NCBI GenBank assembly: GCA_030596915.1
Contig: JAUVSX010000019.1
Location: forward strand, 1 to 14,915
DNA: 14,915 nucleotides
Reading direction: 5' to 3'
Origin: Chloroflexota bacterium
Lineage (GTDB): Bacteria; Chloroflexota; Anaerolineae; B4-G1
A program made the position numbers and the translations under genes. Shown here piece by piece: positions 6,651 through 14,679 of the stretch. Numbering within the stretch: position 1 is the first letter of the stretch; the number at the start of each line of letters is the position of its first letter. Under the pieces are notes generated by a model, which saw only the letters and a program-made list of their open reading frames with translations, searched no databases and was not told the DNA's origin.

Positions 6651-7745
6651 CTAGCTGCCGCCCCCACACGCCGCGTACTTGGTCGCGTGCTCCTCGAAGG
6701 TGATCGAGAAGAGGTGGCTTCCATCCGCTTGTGCGCAGTCAGCAAGGAAGAAATAGTAGTCGCTCTCAGTGGGATAAGCAACGGCCTGGATTGACTCGAG
6801 GCCTGGGCTGCAAATGGGCCCCGGTGGCAATCCGGCAACGCGGTACGTGTTGTAGGGCAGGTCGCGCTCCAGGTCCTCCAACACGAGTGTGGGCCACCAG
6901 GCAGCCGGGGTCCCAAGCCCGTACTGCACCGTGGGGTCAGCAGCCAGGAGCCAGCCATCATCGAGCCTGTTGTGGTAGACGCCTGCAATCAACGGGCGCT
7001 CAGCGGCCACGACGGCCTCTCTTTCGACAATCGATGCCAGCGTCAGCATGTCGAACACGCTAAGGCCGCGGCCATGTGCCGCTTCTCTCATCTGCCCTGT
7101 GACGCGCTCGTCGAAGGTTCGCAGCATACGGGTGATCAGATCCATTGCCTCCGGGTCCTCGGGGAGGCGGTACGTCTCGGGGAAGAGGAAGCCTTCGAGG
7201 GTCGCATCAGGCGGAATCTCGGCGAGAAACGGAAACTCGGCTGCCAGGCCAGCTTCCCGCCACCGGCTCGACGCTGCGGCGAGAAACTCCTCCTCTGAGA
7301 TGGTTGTCTGCTCGGCCACAGTGGAGGCAATCTCCTCTAGCCGGATGCCCTCCCGGACAGTGACCACCTGTTCCGGGCGGCGGGCGTTCTGCAACGCCTC
7401 GGCGATTTCGGGGATCGTCATCGTCTGGCGCAGTTCGAACTCGCCAGCCTCAATACCGCTATCCAGGCCGTGGTACTGGACGTAGCGGCGGAACAACTCA
7501 CTGTCCGACACTAGCCCCTGAGTTTGGAGGCGGTCCGCGATCACACCGACCGACTCCCCGGACTCGATCGCGAAGGTTATCGGCTGATCGCTGCTACCGG
7601 CCGCCTCCTCAAGTTCAGATGCCCTGGTCTCAAGGTAGAGGGCAAGGGCTGCCTCATCGGGCGACGAAATGTCGCACCCGAGTGTGGCAGCCACGATAAC
7701 TAGCAACGCGACCAGTAGAGAGGGGAATTCCCTGCTTCGCTTCAA
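6651..7745 (-). CDS. mltG: Endolytic murein transglycosylase MltG, predicted lipoprotein form
   Basis: MltG (YceG family) cuts nascent glycan strands inside the chain and so sets their length during peptidoglycan synthesis. The 364-residue protein shows a LysM-like N-terminal region (about 56-120: ITFAIESGESVGVIADRL ... LVSDSELFRRYV ... EFELRQTMTIPEIAEAL), then FLFPETYRLP (186-195) and the catalytic stretch LTLASIVERE, in which Glu241 matches the essential Glu of the E. coli enzyme. GVYHNRLDDGW...ADPTVQYGLG and YNTYRVAGLPPGPICSPG complete the family set. Its start is TTG, overlapping the ruvX stop as TTGA, with GGAGGG just before it. The N-terminus ends in ATLGC at Cys24, a lipobox, whereas the E. 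coli protein is a single-pass membrane protein. Confidence 0.93.
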   Translation of the reverse strand: MKRSREFPSLLVALLVIVAATLGCDISSPDEAALALYLETRASELEEAAGSSDQPITFAIESGESVGVIADRLQTQGLVSDSELFRRYVQYHGLDSGIEAGEFELRQTMTIPEIAEALQNARRPEQVVTVREGIRLEEIASTVAEQTTISEEEFLAAASSRWREAGLAAEFPFLAEIPPDATLEGFLFPETYRLPEDPEAMDLITRMLRTFDERVTGQMREAAHGRGLSVFDMLTLASIVEREAVVAAERPLIAGVYHNRLDDGWLLAADPTVQYGLGTPAAWWPTLVLEDLERDLPYNTYRVAGLPPGPICSPGLESIQAVAYPTESDYYFFLADCAQADGSHLFSITFEEHATKYAACGGGS

Positions 7746-8302
7746 GTAGCGCCCTCCGAGGTCTCCCTTGATGGAGATTGGGTCGTCAGGTCGATCTCAG
7801 GGGGTGACGTGTCAGTGCCCTGGCTGCCAAGATAGCGGCTACCTTCGCGGTCAACATCGCTTCCAGCTTGACTGTCAAGGTAGCTGCGCAGGATCACGGA
7901 CGCTGCTACAGCGTCAAGGCTGTGACGAGCAGACACTGCGTTCCGCCGCCTTGAGCGACGCTTGCCCGGTTTCAGCGCCGTCCGCATTAGCTCCCTGGCA
8001 ACTGCGGTCGAGTAGCGTTCATCCCACGTCACAACAGGCACTGAGACCCGGTCCAACAGTGCTTCCGTATACCCTGCAACGCGGCGTGCCTGCGGCCCGT
8101 GCGTCCCGTCGAGGCTGAGGGGCAGGCCGACGACGATCAGGTCGACGGAGTACTCGCGTAATAGCGACGCCAGAGCGGCGAAATGATCCGGTCGCGGGTG
8201 CTGTGAAAGAGTCCGCAAGGGCCGGGCGAGCGTACGCGACGGGTCACTCAAAGCGACCCCCACCCGCTTCTCGCCCACGTCGAGTGCAAGCACGCGCCCC
8301 AT
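7742..8302 (-). CDS. ruvX: RuvX/YqgF, pre-16S rRNA nuclease (Holliday junction resolvase-like)
   Basis: The 186-residue protein has the RNase H-like fold of YqgF, which trims the 5' end of pre-16S rRNA and was first named for its likeness to RuvC. Seen motifs are LALDVGEKRVGVALSD with the first catalytic Asp8, VVGLPLSLDG (57-66), TWDERYST with Asp94/Glu95, and HSLDAVAASVILRSYLD with the last Asp130. Family members usually end soon after this. Here about 40 further residues, rich in Ser, Thr, Asp and Glu, look disordered. The ATG at 8302 lacks a good ribosome binding site and sits 23 bases after the upstream stop, so translation may depend on coupling. Its stop overlaps the mltG start by 4 bases. 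Confidence 0.9.
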   Translation of the reverse strand: MGRVLALDVGEKRVGVALSDPSRTLARPLRTLSQHPRPDHFAALASLLREYSVDLIVVGLPLSLDGTHGPQARRVAGYTEALLDRVSVPVVTWDERYSTAVARELMRTALKPGKRRSRRRNAVSARHSLDAVAASVILRSYLDSQAGSDVDREGSRYLGSQGTDTSPPEIDLTTQSPSRETSEGAT

Positions 8303-8325
8303 AGTGCATTATCCGGTGAGCGGCG

Positions 8326-9879
8326 CTATTTGGACAGCACGGCCAGACCACCGGACTCCCGGAATGGGATCACGCTGACGGCGATTCGCATGGGCAGCAA
8401 TGGCATGCGAGCCAGTTGTTCTGGCCAGAGCGTGATCAACGGAGGTTGCGCGAGAGGTAGCTCCGCGAAAAGAAGCTGAAGAGCCTCGTCCACAGGTTGG
8501 CCCTTGATCGTATCTACGGCGTGCTGCGTGTCCAGCTCTGCCGAGGCATATCCCTGCGCTGTCACGAACAGGGTGAACTCACCTGGACCCACGTCCTCCT
8601 CGGCTACCTCGCCCAGCTCGAACCACGTGTCCACCAGCCTGTAGCCTTCCGGCAGGCGGCGGGACAGCTCGGACTGGGCCACGATCTTAGCGTTTTCAAT
8701 GTCGACGGCGAGCCCGCTCACAAGCAGCCGGAGTTCGAGGCCGACGGTGTCCGCCTGCTCGCCAACGAACCGGGTGTACGCCTCCTTCGGGACCGCCTGG
8801 ATTATGAGAGACTGGCGGGGCACAAACTCGCTCGGTGCCAGCACGTCGAGGTTGCTAAGCTCAACGTGAGCATCGCCAAGCATCTGAAGCAGGAGCTGCT
8901 CGCGGGCGCGATCGCGGTCTGCCTGGGTGACAATGCGGACCTCGGTTGCGTCTGATCCGGTCGTCGGCTGGGGATTGATCACTCGGACCGCGGATGTCGC
9001 GGTGCCCTCGATCTGATTGATCTGGTAGGCTGCGACATTTCCTACGCCGTCAGCCAGGGATTCGATGGGCGCCGTCGCCTGGCCTGCCGCAGGCACGCGC
9101 ACGTCCTCGGTAGTGTGGAAGCGGATCGGGTAGCTGGTGGAGGAGGTCCTGACGACGGTACCCGCGGGCACGACGTACTCCTGGAATAGAAGGTTCGTGA
9201 AGAGGACCTCGCCCCGTGTCCGGCCAAGAGCAACGTTCAGGCGACCCGTAGTCTCGACCTCGATGAACCCTTCGATCTCTGTACCAACGCGGCGGGCAGG
9301 CATAAGACGCGCTGCCGCGTCGACGTCCTCGACATCTGGATCGGCTGTGACTGGTACGATCATCGTGTATTCCTTGCCCGCCGGCAGGAGGGTGACCTCT
9401 GCGCTGGGAACAATGCCGTAAGCCGCGCCACCCACGACGGCGACGGCGACAAGGAATACAAGTAGGCGCATCCCGAGCTTGGCCCATCGCATCCACGGCG
9501 GCGTGGGCCAGGAAGGCTTCGGGCGCGTGTCAACGGGTTCGCGCCACCAGGGTTGGGGAGGTGGCTCGACGGTCGCGCGTGAACGGCTGCGCCAATCTGC
9601 GGCGTCGCGCGCGTCGCCAATGCTGCCGAAGGCTGAAAAGCCACACCGGCGCGCCAACTTCCGCCGCTCCGGATCTGCCGAGACGATGGCAATGTCGAGC
9701 CTACGACGATCCGCTTCGCGCTGGAGGAGCTCGAAGTCGATGTCGCGCGCGAGGAATTCCAGATCCCAGTGCACGACGACTGCCACTCGTCCAGTGCCTG
9801 CGTATGCTAGGCGCCGCCGCAGTGAGGCGAGATTATCGCCGGATTCGAGTTCTATGACTGTGCAGGATCCGAGAGCCAA
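8326..9879 (-). CDS. Membrane-anchored baseplate J/gp47-like protein of unknown function
   Basis: The 517-residue protein has an N-terminal cytosolic alpha/beta domain (about 7-90) with alternating strands such as RVAVVVHWD and LDIAIVSADPERRKLARRCGF, a Pro/Trp-rich linker (105-130), one transmembrane helix (about 136-156) and a large external domain. The external part (LLPAGKEYTMIVPVTADP ... YVVPAGTVVRTSSTSYPIRFHTTEDVRVPAAG) matches the style of proteins annotated as baseplate J/gp47 family in Actinobacteria and Chloroflexota, where no phage or secretion system adjoins. The function is unknown. An external stalk or envelope role is inference, helped by the neighbour mltG. The start is a TTG with only GGGA/GGT-like bases upstream, so a nearby start is possible, but the N-terminal homology begins here. 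It lies 76 bases after alaS and 23 before ruvX, in the same operon. Confidence 0.7.
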   Translation of the reverse strand: MALGSCTVIELESGDNLASLRRRLAYAGTGRVAVVVHWDLEFLARDIDFELLQREADRRRLDIAIVSADPERRKLARRCGFSAFGSIGDARDAADWRSRSRATVEPPPQPWWREPVDTRPKPSWPTPPWMRWAKLGMRLLVFLVAVAVVGGAAYGIVPSAEVTLLPAGKEYTMIVPVTADPDVEDVDAAARLMPARRVGTEIEGFIEVETTGRLNVALGRTRGEVLFTNLLFQEYVVPAGTVVRTSSTSYPIRFHTTEDVRVPAAGQATAPIESLADGVGNVAAYQINQIEGTATSAVRVINPQPTTGSDATEVRIVTQADRDRAREQLLLQMLGDAHVELSNLDVLAPSEFVPRQSLIIQAVPKEAYTRFVGEQADTVGLELRLLVSGLAVDIENAKIVAQSELSRRLPEGYRLVDTWFELGEVAEEDVGPGEFTLFVTAQGYASAELDTQHAVDTIKGQPVDEALQLLFAELPLAQPPLITLWPEQLARMPLLPMRIAVSVIPFRESGGLAVLSK

Positions 9880-9955
9880 TACCAGTTCCCAGTGAGAGTC
9901 AAGTCCCCAACTCTGCGCGATTTGGCCGGTGTGTGCGAGATAGGCGCAGCACGTC

Positions 9956-12709
9956 CTAGCTCTGACGCAGCATTTGGGCCAACAACGGGCGCGCCTGGCT
10001 CAGCGCATCATCCAACTGCCCGGCGGCTCGTCCCCCTGCCTGGGCCAGGGTCGGTCTGCCTCCACCGCCGCCTTTCACAACCCGAGCGATCCCTCGGACA
10101 AGCTGCACCGCGTCGGCGCCGCGGTCGACCATGTCAGGCGTGACCGCAGCAATCAGAAGGGGGCGCCCGTCCACGACGGTGCCCAGTACAACGACCCCAG
10201 ATCCCAGCCGGTCGCGGGCCCAGTCGGTCATCTGTCGAAGGACTTCGACGCCCGGGGCGCTAACTCGCGCGCTCAGGAGCGAGACATCTCCAACGGATTG
10301 GGTCTGACCCATCAGGGACTCGAACCCCTGGCGAGCAGTCAGTTCCTCGAGGCGCTGTATCTCCTTGCGAGCCGACTGGAGCTCGTCGATCAACCCGAGT
10401 ACCTTGCGGTCCACCTCATCGGGGGACGCGCCCAGGTAGGCGCCAGCGCGTCCTAGGACACCAAGCTGACGCAGCGCCAAGTCAACCGCCCACCGTCCGG
10501 TCACCGCCTCGATCCGCCGCGTCCCCGCCCCGATACTCTGTTCGGAAACGATGTGAAACAGGCCAATCTCAACTGTGGTCTGGACGTGGGTGCCTCCGCA
10601 CAACTCCTGGCTGAAGGGCTCTCCAGGCCATCCGATTCGCAGAACGCGCACCTGATCGCCGTACTTTTCGCCGAACAGTGCGATGGCGCCCTCACTGAGC
10701 GCCTGCCGATAGTCGGACTCGCTCGCCAGGACGGGATAGTTGAGCAAGATCGCGTCGTTCACCGAGCGCGCGACGGTATCCAACTCGTCCTGAGTCAGCC
10801 TCGCAGGATGCGTGAAGTCGAACCGCAGCCGCTCCGGCCCGACCAGCGATCCAGCCTGCTGAACGTGCTCCCCAAGGCTGTAACGCAGTTCGCTCTGGAG
10901 CAGATGGGTGGCTGTGTGGTTGCGAGCGATGTCAAGTCGCCTCTCGTAGTCGACTAGAGCCCAGGCATCGTCGCCCACGCTGGGGTTTCCCTTCGTGACG
11001 ATTCCGGAGTGTACAATCAGCCCCGGAACTCGCTGAGATACGTTCTGGACATCGATCTCCCAGACGGGTTCCTCCCGTGCCGGCGAGCGGCCTGATATCC
11101 GCCCAGTGTCGCCCACCTGCCCCCCCGACTCGACGTAGAAGCAGGTAGCGGACAGCACGACCTCGATCTCATCACCGCGAGCGGCTGAGCGGACCACGTC
11201 GCCGCCGCGAACAAGCGCAGCAATCGAGGTGGGCAGCTCTGTCGTGAGTTGCGGGTCGTGCACCACGCCCTCGCCGGGCAGCGCGTTCTGCGCTTTGAGC
11301 TGTGCGAGCAGAGAGCTGTAGGGGGCAAGCGCCGCCTGGTCAGCTACCTCGAACGTGCTGCCCAGTCTGGCTCGCCGACGCTGGGCCTCCAGAGCAATCC
11401 CATACCCGGCCTCATCGACGCTCAGTCCGCGCTCGGCGGCCACATCCCGCGTAATCTCCAGAGGCAGCCCGAAGGTGTCGTACAGGCGGAAGGCCACTTC
11501 ACCTGGAATCGTGTGCTCGCCTCGGCCTGCAAGGTCAGCCAGCGCTTCCTCGAGGCGTGCGAGCCCAAGGTCAAGGGTCCGCAGGAACCGCGCCTCTTCC
11601 TGAGCAATGGTTGTGAGAATGAACTGCCGCCGGGAGTCGAGTTCGGGAAAGACGCCGGCCATCCCCTCGATTACGACGCTCGCCACGTCGGCCAGGAACG
11701 GGCCGGAAAGCCCCATAGTACGCCCGTACCGAGCAGCTCGCCGAAGGATCATGCGCAACACGTAGTTGCGCCCCTCGTTGCCCGGCAGGATGCCGTCGCC
11801 AATCAGGAAGGTGAGGGCTCGCCCGTGGTCCGCGATGACGCGGTAGGCGACGATGTGCTCACACATCTGCGCCTCGGTGTGGCCCGTGGCCTCGCGTATA
11901 TGCTCCAAGATTGGCGTGAAGAGGTCCGTGTCGTAGTTCGACTGCACTCCCTGCAGCAGGGCGACAAGACGCTCGAAGCCTGCCCCGGTATCAACGTGCC
12001 TTGACGGCAGCGGATCGAGCGACCCAGTGCGCTGGCGGTTGTACTGGATGAACACCAGATTCCACAGCTCGACGTAGCGCCCGCAGTCGCCGTTCACCTG
12101 ACATTGGTGGCCAGGTTCACTGGGACGGCCGCAGGCCTCAGCCCCGCGATCAATGTGTATCTCGCTGTTCGGACCACAGGGCCCGGTATCGGCCATCTCC
12201 CAGAAGTTGTCCTTGCGTCCGAAGAACAAGATGTGGTCCGGGTCAATACCAGTCTCCGAACGCCAATACCCTGCCGCCTCGTCGTCCGCCTCAAGCTCCC
12301 CGCGCTCGTCTCTGAAGACGGTGGCCCAGAGACGGTCCTTGGGCAGCCCCCACACACCTGTTAGGAGTTCCCAGGCCCACGCGATCGCTTCCTTCTTGTA
12401 GTAGTCACCGAAAGACCAGTTGCCCAGCATCTCGAAGAAGGTGTGATGAGTGCCGTCGTGCCCTACATCCTCCAGGTCATTATGCTTTCCAGAGACGCGC
12501 ATGCACTTCTGCGTATCAGTCGCGCGCGTGTACGGCCTCGTACCCGCGCCGAGGAACACGTCCTTGAACTGATTCATCCCGGCATTGGTGAACAGCAGGG
12601 TCGGATCATCGAGGGGCACCAAGCTGGCGCTGGGCACGACCGTGTGGCCCCGTTCCGCGAAGAAGTCGAGGAAGCTCTGCCGTACCTCAGCGCTGGTCAT
12701 TCGTCTCAT
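9956..12709 (-). CDS. alaS: Alanyl-tRNA synthetase
   Basis: This cytosolic class II enzyme charges tRNA-Ala with alanine and clears mischarged Ser/Gly. It is about 917 residues, slightly longer than the usual 870-880. The catalytic core shows FLDFFAERGHTVVPSASLVP, TLLFTNAGMNQFKDVFLG (38-54), DVGHDGTHHTFFEMLGNWSFGDYYKKEA and DTGPCGPNSEIH. A Cys-bearing insert (Cys193, Cys203, Cys209) precedes ELWNLVFIQYNR. The editing domain has HTATH at 598-602 and the zinc ligands CGGTH at 704-708. The C-terminal DHHA1-type domain has a glycine-rich KGGGGGRPTLAQAGG near 879-893. ATG at 12709 (MRRMTSAE) or 12700 is the likely start; GGAGG lies about 13 bases before 12709. A TTG at 12733 would include that GGAGG and is unlikely. 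It is the first gene of the operon, about 36 bases after the promoter start point. Confidence 0.97.
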   Translation of the reverse strand: MRRMTSAEVRQSFLDFFAERGHTVVPSASLVPLDDPTLLFTNAGMNQFKDVFLGAGTRPYTRATDTQKCMRVSGKHNDLEDVGHDGTHHTFFEMLGNWSFGDYYKKEAIAWAWELLTGVWGLPKDRLWATVFRDERGELEADDEAAGYWRSETGIDPDHILFFGRKDNFWEMADTGPCGPNSEIHIDRGAEACGRPSEPGHQCQVNGDCGRYVELWNLVFIQYNRQRTGSLDPLPSRHVDTGAGFERLVALLQGVQSNYDTDLFTPILEHIREATGHTEAQMCEHIVAYRVIADHGRALTFLIGDGILPGNEGRNYVLRMILRRAARYGRTMGLSGPFLADVASVVIEGMAGVFPELDSRRQFILTTIAQEEARFLRTLDLGLARLEEALADLAGRGEHTIPGEVAFRLYDTFGLPLEITRDVAAERGLSVDEAGYGIALEAQRRRARLGSTFEVADQAALAPYSSLLAQLKAQNALPGEGVVHDPQLTTELPTSIAALVRGGDVVRSAARGDEIEVVLSATCFYVESGGQVGDTGRISGRSPAREEPVWEIDVQNVSQRVPGLIVHSGIVTKGNPSVGDDAWALVDYERRLDIARNHTATHLLQSELRYSLGEHVQQAGSLVGPERLRFDFTHPARLTQDELDTVARSVNDAILLNYPVLASESDYRQALSEGAIALFGEKYGDQVRVLRIGWPGEPFSQELCGGTHVQTTVEIGLFHIVSEQSIGAGTRRIEAVTGRWAVDLALRQLGVLGRAGAYLGASPDEVDRKVLGLIDELQSARKEIQRLEELTARQGFESLMGQTQSVGDVSLLSARVSAPGVEVLRQMTDWARDRLGSGVVVLGTVVDGRPLLIAAVTPDMVDRGADAVQLVRGIARVVKGGGGGRPTLAQAGGRAAGQLDDALSQARPLLAQMLRQS

Positions 12710-12751
12710 CGTCGTTGGATAACCTCCACCCAAAAGACCCCAAAGCGCGTC

Positions 12752-12780
12752 ATTCTAGCCGCGGCAGGCCATTCTGTCAA
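12752..12780 (-). promoter_or_regulatory. Near-consensus sigma-70 type promoter for the alaS operon
   Basis: Read on the minus strand, TTGACA (12780-12775) and TAGAAT (12757-12752) are separated by exactly 17 bases. Transcription would begin near 12745, giving a leader of about 36 bases. No T-box or other long leader fits in that space, so regulation by uncharged tRNA through a T-box is not supported. Confidence 0.78.
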
Positions 12781-12919
12781 GTTGAGTCTCCTGAAGAGCG
12801 CCAAGAGGGCTGCCGCCACCTAGTCCGCGGGCGATGTCGACAAGCGTCACGGTGAGACCGAGGTACCGGGCCCGCCAGAAACAGAACTGAGGGGCCGGAA
12901 GCGCTGGGCATCAAGAACC

Positions 12920-12949
12920 GCGCCCGCGGCGTTGTCTCGCCGCGGGCGC
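12920..12949 (-). terminator. Strong 12-bp stem after the aminotransferase gene
   Basis: GCGCCCGCGGCG (12920-12931) and CGCCGCGGGCGC (12938-12949) are perfect reverse complements around a 6-base loop. The stem lies 44 bases after the aminotransferase stop. On the minus strand it is followed by GGTTCTTGATG, a poor T tract, so it is a probable but not textbook intrinsic terminator. It separates this gene from the alaS promoter. Nothing else is seen between 12734 and 12992. Confidence 0.6.
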
Positions 12950-12992
12950 ACGGGGGATGAACGTGGACTGGGAAGCTCGGTCCCCAACGTGT

Positions 12993-14555
12993 CTAGAGGT
13001 TTCCTAGTGCGTCCTCCATGCGGGCAATCAGGAAATCGACCATCTTGTACGTGGAAACTAAAGGTATCTTGGTTAAGGCCGCAGGGGGACAGTCGGCCTT
13101 GTACGTGTGAGCACTCACGTCGATGCAGGCATCTGTGAGCTGGCGCGTGAAACTGATAGTCTTGTCTACCGAGCTGAAGAACACCGATGAAAGGTGCCTG
13201 CATCCCTCGATCTGTTCGATTGCACTTGGGTGCCTTGCAGCCATAGATCGGAGCTCGGCCTCATAGTAGTCGCCGACGTCTAGGATGTAGTCACCGTTGG
13301 CCTCTACGAAGGCAATTGTCACCAGGTAGGCAATTGAAGCCAGCTCCTCCTGTCCGTTGGTTACAATCGCACCAAACTGGTTGAGGCTGTCGTACTCGGA
13401 CGTGGCCAGCAGTCTCGACGCGGGATACTCGCCACCGGGGAAACCCTTGCCAAGCGATACGAAGTCAGGCTGCAGCCCGTACTCCCGGAAGAGAAACAGA
13501 TCGGGCGACCAGATGCACGACTGGATCTCGTCGGCCACGGTCGGGACGTCGTGCTCGCGGCACATCGCGTAGGCGCCTCTGAGGTAGTCTTCATCGAGTC
13601 TGATGGCTCCGTAGTTCATTAGGATGATTTCGTGGAAGAACGCGGCAACCTTGTATGGCGCGACATCGTACTCGGCAAGCGCTCTTTCGAAGTCCGCAAT
13701 GTCGTTGATCCTGACAGGTCTCACAATTAGGCCGCCGACGTCCTCCAGGGCTTCGCCGAACCCGGGCCACATGCCTCGCATCACCTGGGTCAAGACGGTT
13801 GTGCCGTGGCCGTTGGCCTTCGTTCCTCCGGCGTGATCCGCGATCACCAGCACGACGGGCCTTCGGCCCTCGTACTTCGGTTCGGCGAAGAAGTCCTCAA
13901 CGCGATAGAACCGCGCCAGCGCCATCTTGAGCGCTGCCTCCACAACGAGACTCCCGGTCTCGAGGTTGAGGACACGATTGAGCACGTGCGGCTGCGTCGA
14001 TTGAGTCAGCTCCTGGAGACCCTGAGCGTCCCCCTTCGGGAGACCGTTTGCGGTCCTGATCAGCTCCCGTTCCAGGAGCCGCGTAACGTGCCCGCGTGTG
14101 CTGTTGTGAGTGGCGTTCAGAATGCCGAGCTTTCTGGCGTTGTCTATCAGACGGTAGCCAGGAAAGGTGTGGCCAAGGGAAGCATGATAGTGCTCGCTTT
14201 TCGACGCGAGGTAGGCACGCCCATCCTCACCGATCCTGACAAATCCGAGACCTGTCAGCGGAGCAGTAGCCGTATTAGTCGCCCTCACGAAAGAGGCCAT
14301 TCCAGCCCCTGGGGAAGAGTCGGGCAAGCCGGCACATACCTTCTGACCAATGACGTCGACCAAGTCGTCCAGCCTTGCCTGATACGTGTCGGGGGCGAGG
14401 TCAACCTTTTCTGCGGCGATGGCTGCGAGGGCTGCCTTGTCTGCGCCCTCAGCGAAAGCCCTCGCCTCGCATACGGCGTCAGTGTAGGGTTTGCCCAGCA
14501 AGTCGCTAAGCGACAGCCGAGGGCTATTCATTGATGATCTGGTGTCATTCTCCAC
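12993..14555 (-). CDS. Class III aminotransferase-fold PLP-dependent enzyme with N-terminal extension
   Basis: The 520-residue protein is longer than typical class III aminotransferases (about 400-460). The PLP-fold part runs from about residue 100: NLETGSLVVEAALKMALARFY matches the phosphate-binding cup, DHAGGTKANGHG the usual HGRT region, VADEIQSC (Asp342) the cofactor-nitrogen Asp of DEVQTG, and DFVSLGKGFPGGEYP carries the likely Schiff-base Lys370. The roughly 100-residue Ala-rich helical N-terminus is unassigned. Substrate and pathway are unknown, and no partner genes adjoin. A decarboxylase or racemase of the same fold cannot be excluded. GTG at 14555 is chosen because AGGAG lies 7 bases upstream; the GTG at 14588 and ATG at 14528 are weaker. 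It is a single-gene unit with its own promoter and terminator. Confidence 0.83.
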   Translation of the reverse strand: MENDTRSSMNSPRLSLSDLLGKPYTDAVCEARAFAEGADKAALAAIAAEKVDLAPDTYQARLDDLVDVIGQKVCAGLPDSSPGAGMASFVRATNTATAPLTGLGFVRIGEDGRAYLASKSEHYHASLGHTFPGYRLIDNARKLGILNATHNSTRGHVTRLLERELIRTANGLPKGDAQGLQELTQSTQPHVLNRVLNLETGSLVVEAALKMALARFYRVEDFFAEPKYEGRRPVVLVIADHAGGTKANGHGTTVLTQVMRGMWPGFGEALEDVGGLIVRPVRINDIADFERALAEYDVAPYKVAAFFHEIILMNYGAIRLDEDYLRGAYAMCREHDVPTVADEIQSCIWSPDLFLFREYGLQPDFVSLGKGFPGGEYPASRLLATSEYDSLNQFGAIVTNGQEELASIAYLVTIAFVEANGDYILDVGDYYEAELRSMAARHPSAIEQIEGCRHLSSVFFSSVDKTISFTRQLTDACIDVSAHTYKADCPPAALTKIPLVSTYKMVDFLIARMEDALGNL

Positions 14556-14613
14556 TCGTATTCTCCTATCGGTCTGGTATTGTCGCACCTCGCATGCCGG
14601 AGCACGGCGGCAA

Positions 14614-14641
14614 GGTAGCAGTCAGGTGTGCGCTTGCTACC
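14614..14641 (-). other. Stem-loop in the aminotransferase leader
   Basis: GGTAGCA (14614-14620) pairs with TGCTACC (14635-14641), with one extra G-U pair inside, around a 14-base loop. It begins within a few bases of the predicted transcription start and lies about 60 bases before the GTG. It may stabilise the message or be a binding site. No known riboswitch class is recognised. Confidence 0.4.
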
Positions 14642-14650
14642 CAGCCGCCA

Positions 14651-14679
14651 ATAGTAGCGCATTACGCTGCGAGAGTCAA
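14651..14679 (-). promoter_or_regulatory. Strong sigma-70 type promoter for the aminotransferase gene
   Basis: On the minus strand TTGACT (14679-14674) and TACTAT (14656-14651) are 17 bases apart. Transcription would begin near 14644 and leave a leader of about 90 bases that contains the stem-loop at 14614-14641. Confidence 0.75.

Noticed and set aside
7742..8302. Mobile-element resolvase or defence nuclease
   Set aside because: The motifs and neighbourhood fit the universal YqgF/RuvX housekeeping protein.
8326..9879. Prophage or contractile tail locus
   Set aside because: Only a single baseplate-J-like protein is present, it has a membrane helix, and all its neighbours are housekeeping genes.
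11249..12004. Plus-strand open frame of 251 codons inside alaS
   Set aside because: It is a mirror of alaS coding sequence; alaS is certain and the antisense peptide has no known motif.
12710..12751. T-box riboswitch before alaS
   Set aside because: The promoter leaves only about 36 bases of leader, far too short for a T-box, and no T-box core sequence is seen.
13806..14534. Plus-strand open frame of 242 codons opposite the aminotransferase
   Set aside because: The PLP motifs on the minus strand show which strand is coding; this frame has no motif or ribosome binding site.
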